NCBI GenBank assembly: GCA_025458735.1
Contig: JALORV010000040.1
Location: 1-6,879, forward strand
Origin: Burkholderiaceae bacterium
Lineage (GTDB): Bacteria > Pseudomonadota > Gammaproteobacteria > Burkholderiales > Burkholderiaceae
Direction: 5' to 3'
Length of the DNA stretch: 6,879 bases
The notes beneath the pieces are model-generated. The model did no database searches and had not been told where the DNA came from. It saw only the letters and a program-made list of their open reading frames with translations. This document shows positions 6,434 through 6,879 of the stretch, in pieces. Every line of letters starts with the position of its first letter. Position 1 is the stretch's first letter. The position numbers and the translations under genes were made by a program.

Positions 6434-6879
6434 CCAGCAGCAGGCGATTGACGCGCGCCACGAAGGCCGCCGGCTGCTCGAGCTGCATGGTCCGCAGCTG
6501 CGCCACCAGCGGGTGTACCGGATTCAGTTCGAGAATGGGCTGCGCCGCCGGCGCCTTCTGGCCCGCTGCCTTCAGCAGCCGCTGCAGATGGCCGCTCATC
6601 TCGGCTTCCTCGCTCACCAGGCACGCCGCCGACTCGGTCAGGCGGAACGTCACCCGCACATCCTTCACGCGCTCGCCGAGCGCAGCCTTCACCGCAGCCA
6701 CCAAGTCCCGGTTCTCCTCGGCAAGCTGCTGCTGCTCGGCCTTTTCCTTCTCGTCGGCGACGGCACCGAGGTCGAGGCCGCCCTTGGCGACCGAGGCCAG
6801 CGCCTTGCCTTCGAACTCGTGCAGGAACGACAGCATCCACTCGTCGACGCGGTCGGCCAGCAGCAGCACCTCGATGCCC
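6417..6879 (-). CDS. htpG: Molecular chaperone HtpG (Hsp90 family), C-terminal part, 5' end outside window
   Basis: This is the C-terminal ~153 residues of bacterial Hsp90, an ATP-dependent cytosolic homodimeric chaperone. The frame is open to the right edge and begins [22 protein letters not shown], matching the conserved start of the HtpG C-terminal region (typically GIEVLLL.DRIDEW). Further hallmarks follow: a lysine/glutamate-rich helical stretch, a segment [19 protein letters not shown], then [17 protein letters not shown] and the near-terminal [14 protein letters not shown] of the dimerisation domain. It ends in DARAA at a TGA at 6417-6419. The ATPase and middle domains lie outside the window. 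A GTG at 6869-6867 could be mistaken for a start, but it is the internal valine of GIEVLLL. The stop lies inside the first codons of the downstream DNA glycosylase gene, so the two are probably cotranscribed. Any heat-shock promoter would be upstream, out of view. The identification is very secure. Confidence 0.96.
   Translation of the reverse strand, partial: GIEVLLLADRVDEWMLSFLHEFEGKALASVAKGGLDLGAVADEKEKAEQQQLAEENRDLVAAVKAALGERVKDVRVTFRLTESAACLVSEEAEMSGHLQRLLKAAGQKAPAAQPILELNPVHPLVAQLRTMQLEQPAAFVARVNRLLLDARAA

Overview
The window is about two-thirds G+C. Every convincing gene lies on the minus strand, so transcription runs from high to low coordinates. Gene content (htpG, a family 6 uracil-DNA-glycosylase-type enzyme, two DUF1631 proteins and a truncated spermidine-synthase-like protein) and codon use suggest a betaproteobacterium, most likely Burkholderiales or a relative. 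That placement is an inference. I see no rRNA, tRNA, insertion sequence, CRISPR array or phage gene.

Layout in transcription order: (1) the last ~153 codons of htpG (Hsp90), cut by the right edge; (2) a DNA-deoxyinosine (hypoxanthine) glycosylase whose start overlaps the htpG stop by 17 bases; (3) a ~124-base gap with a GC-rich hairpin; (4) an intact 819-residue DUF1631 protein; (5) a spermidine-synthase-like Rossmann protein starting one base after the DUF1631 stop; (6) a ~118-base gap with a good sigma70-like promoter; (7) a second, paralogous DUF1631 gene whose reading frame is broken about 280 bases before its natural end; (8) an unusual 14-base tandem repeat; (9) the first ~28 codons of an unidentified gene running off the left edge.

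The most unusual structure is the repeat at 80-163. On the minus strand, six consecutive 14-base units each end in ATGA. The first ATGA contains the natural stop codon of the second DUF1631 gene. The last contains the start of the next open frame. Between them lie five back-to-back five-codon mini-ORFs (MIQVV, MSQVA, MNQLA, MSPVV, MSRAA). Each shares a 4-base stop/start overlap with the next. The array therefore looks like a termination-reinitiation relay linking two genes. The inner ten bases of the units have diverged while ATGA is kept in all six. This reading is from sequence alone and is untested.

The two DUF1631 proteins share a clear central core and a C-terminal beta-rich, PilZ-like segment, joined by dissimilar low-complexity linkers. 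Their biochemical role is not established. The frameshift in the second copy removes that C-terminal segment and would also stop ribosomes before they reach the relay. It is either a real lesion (a GT dinucleotide duplication is the simplest model) or a sequencing error.
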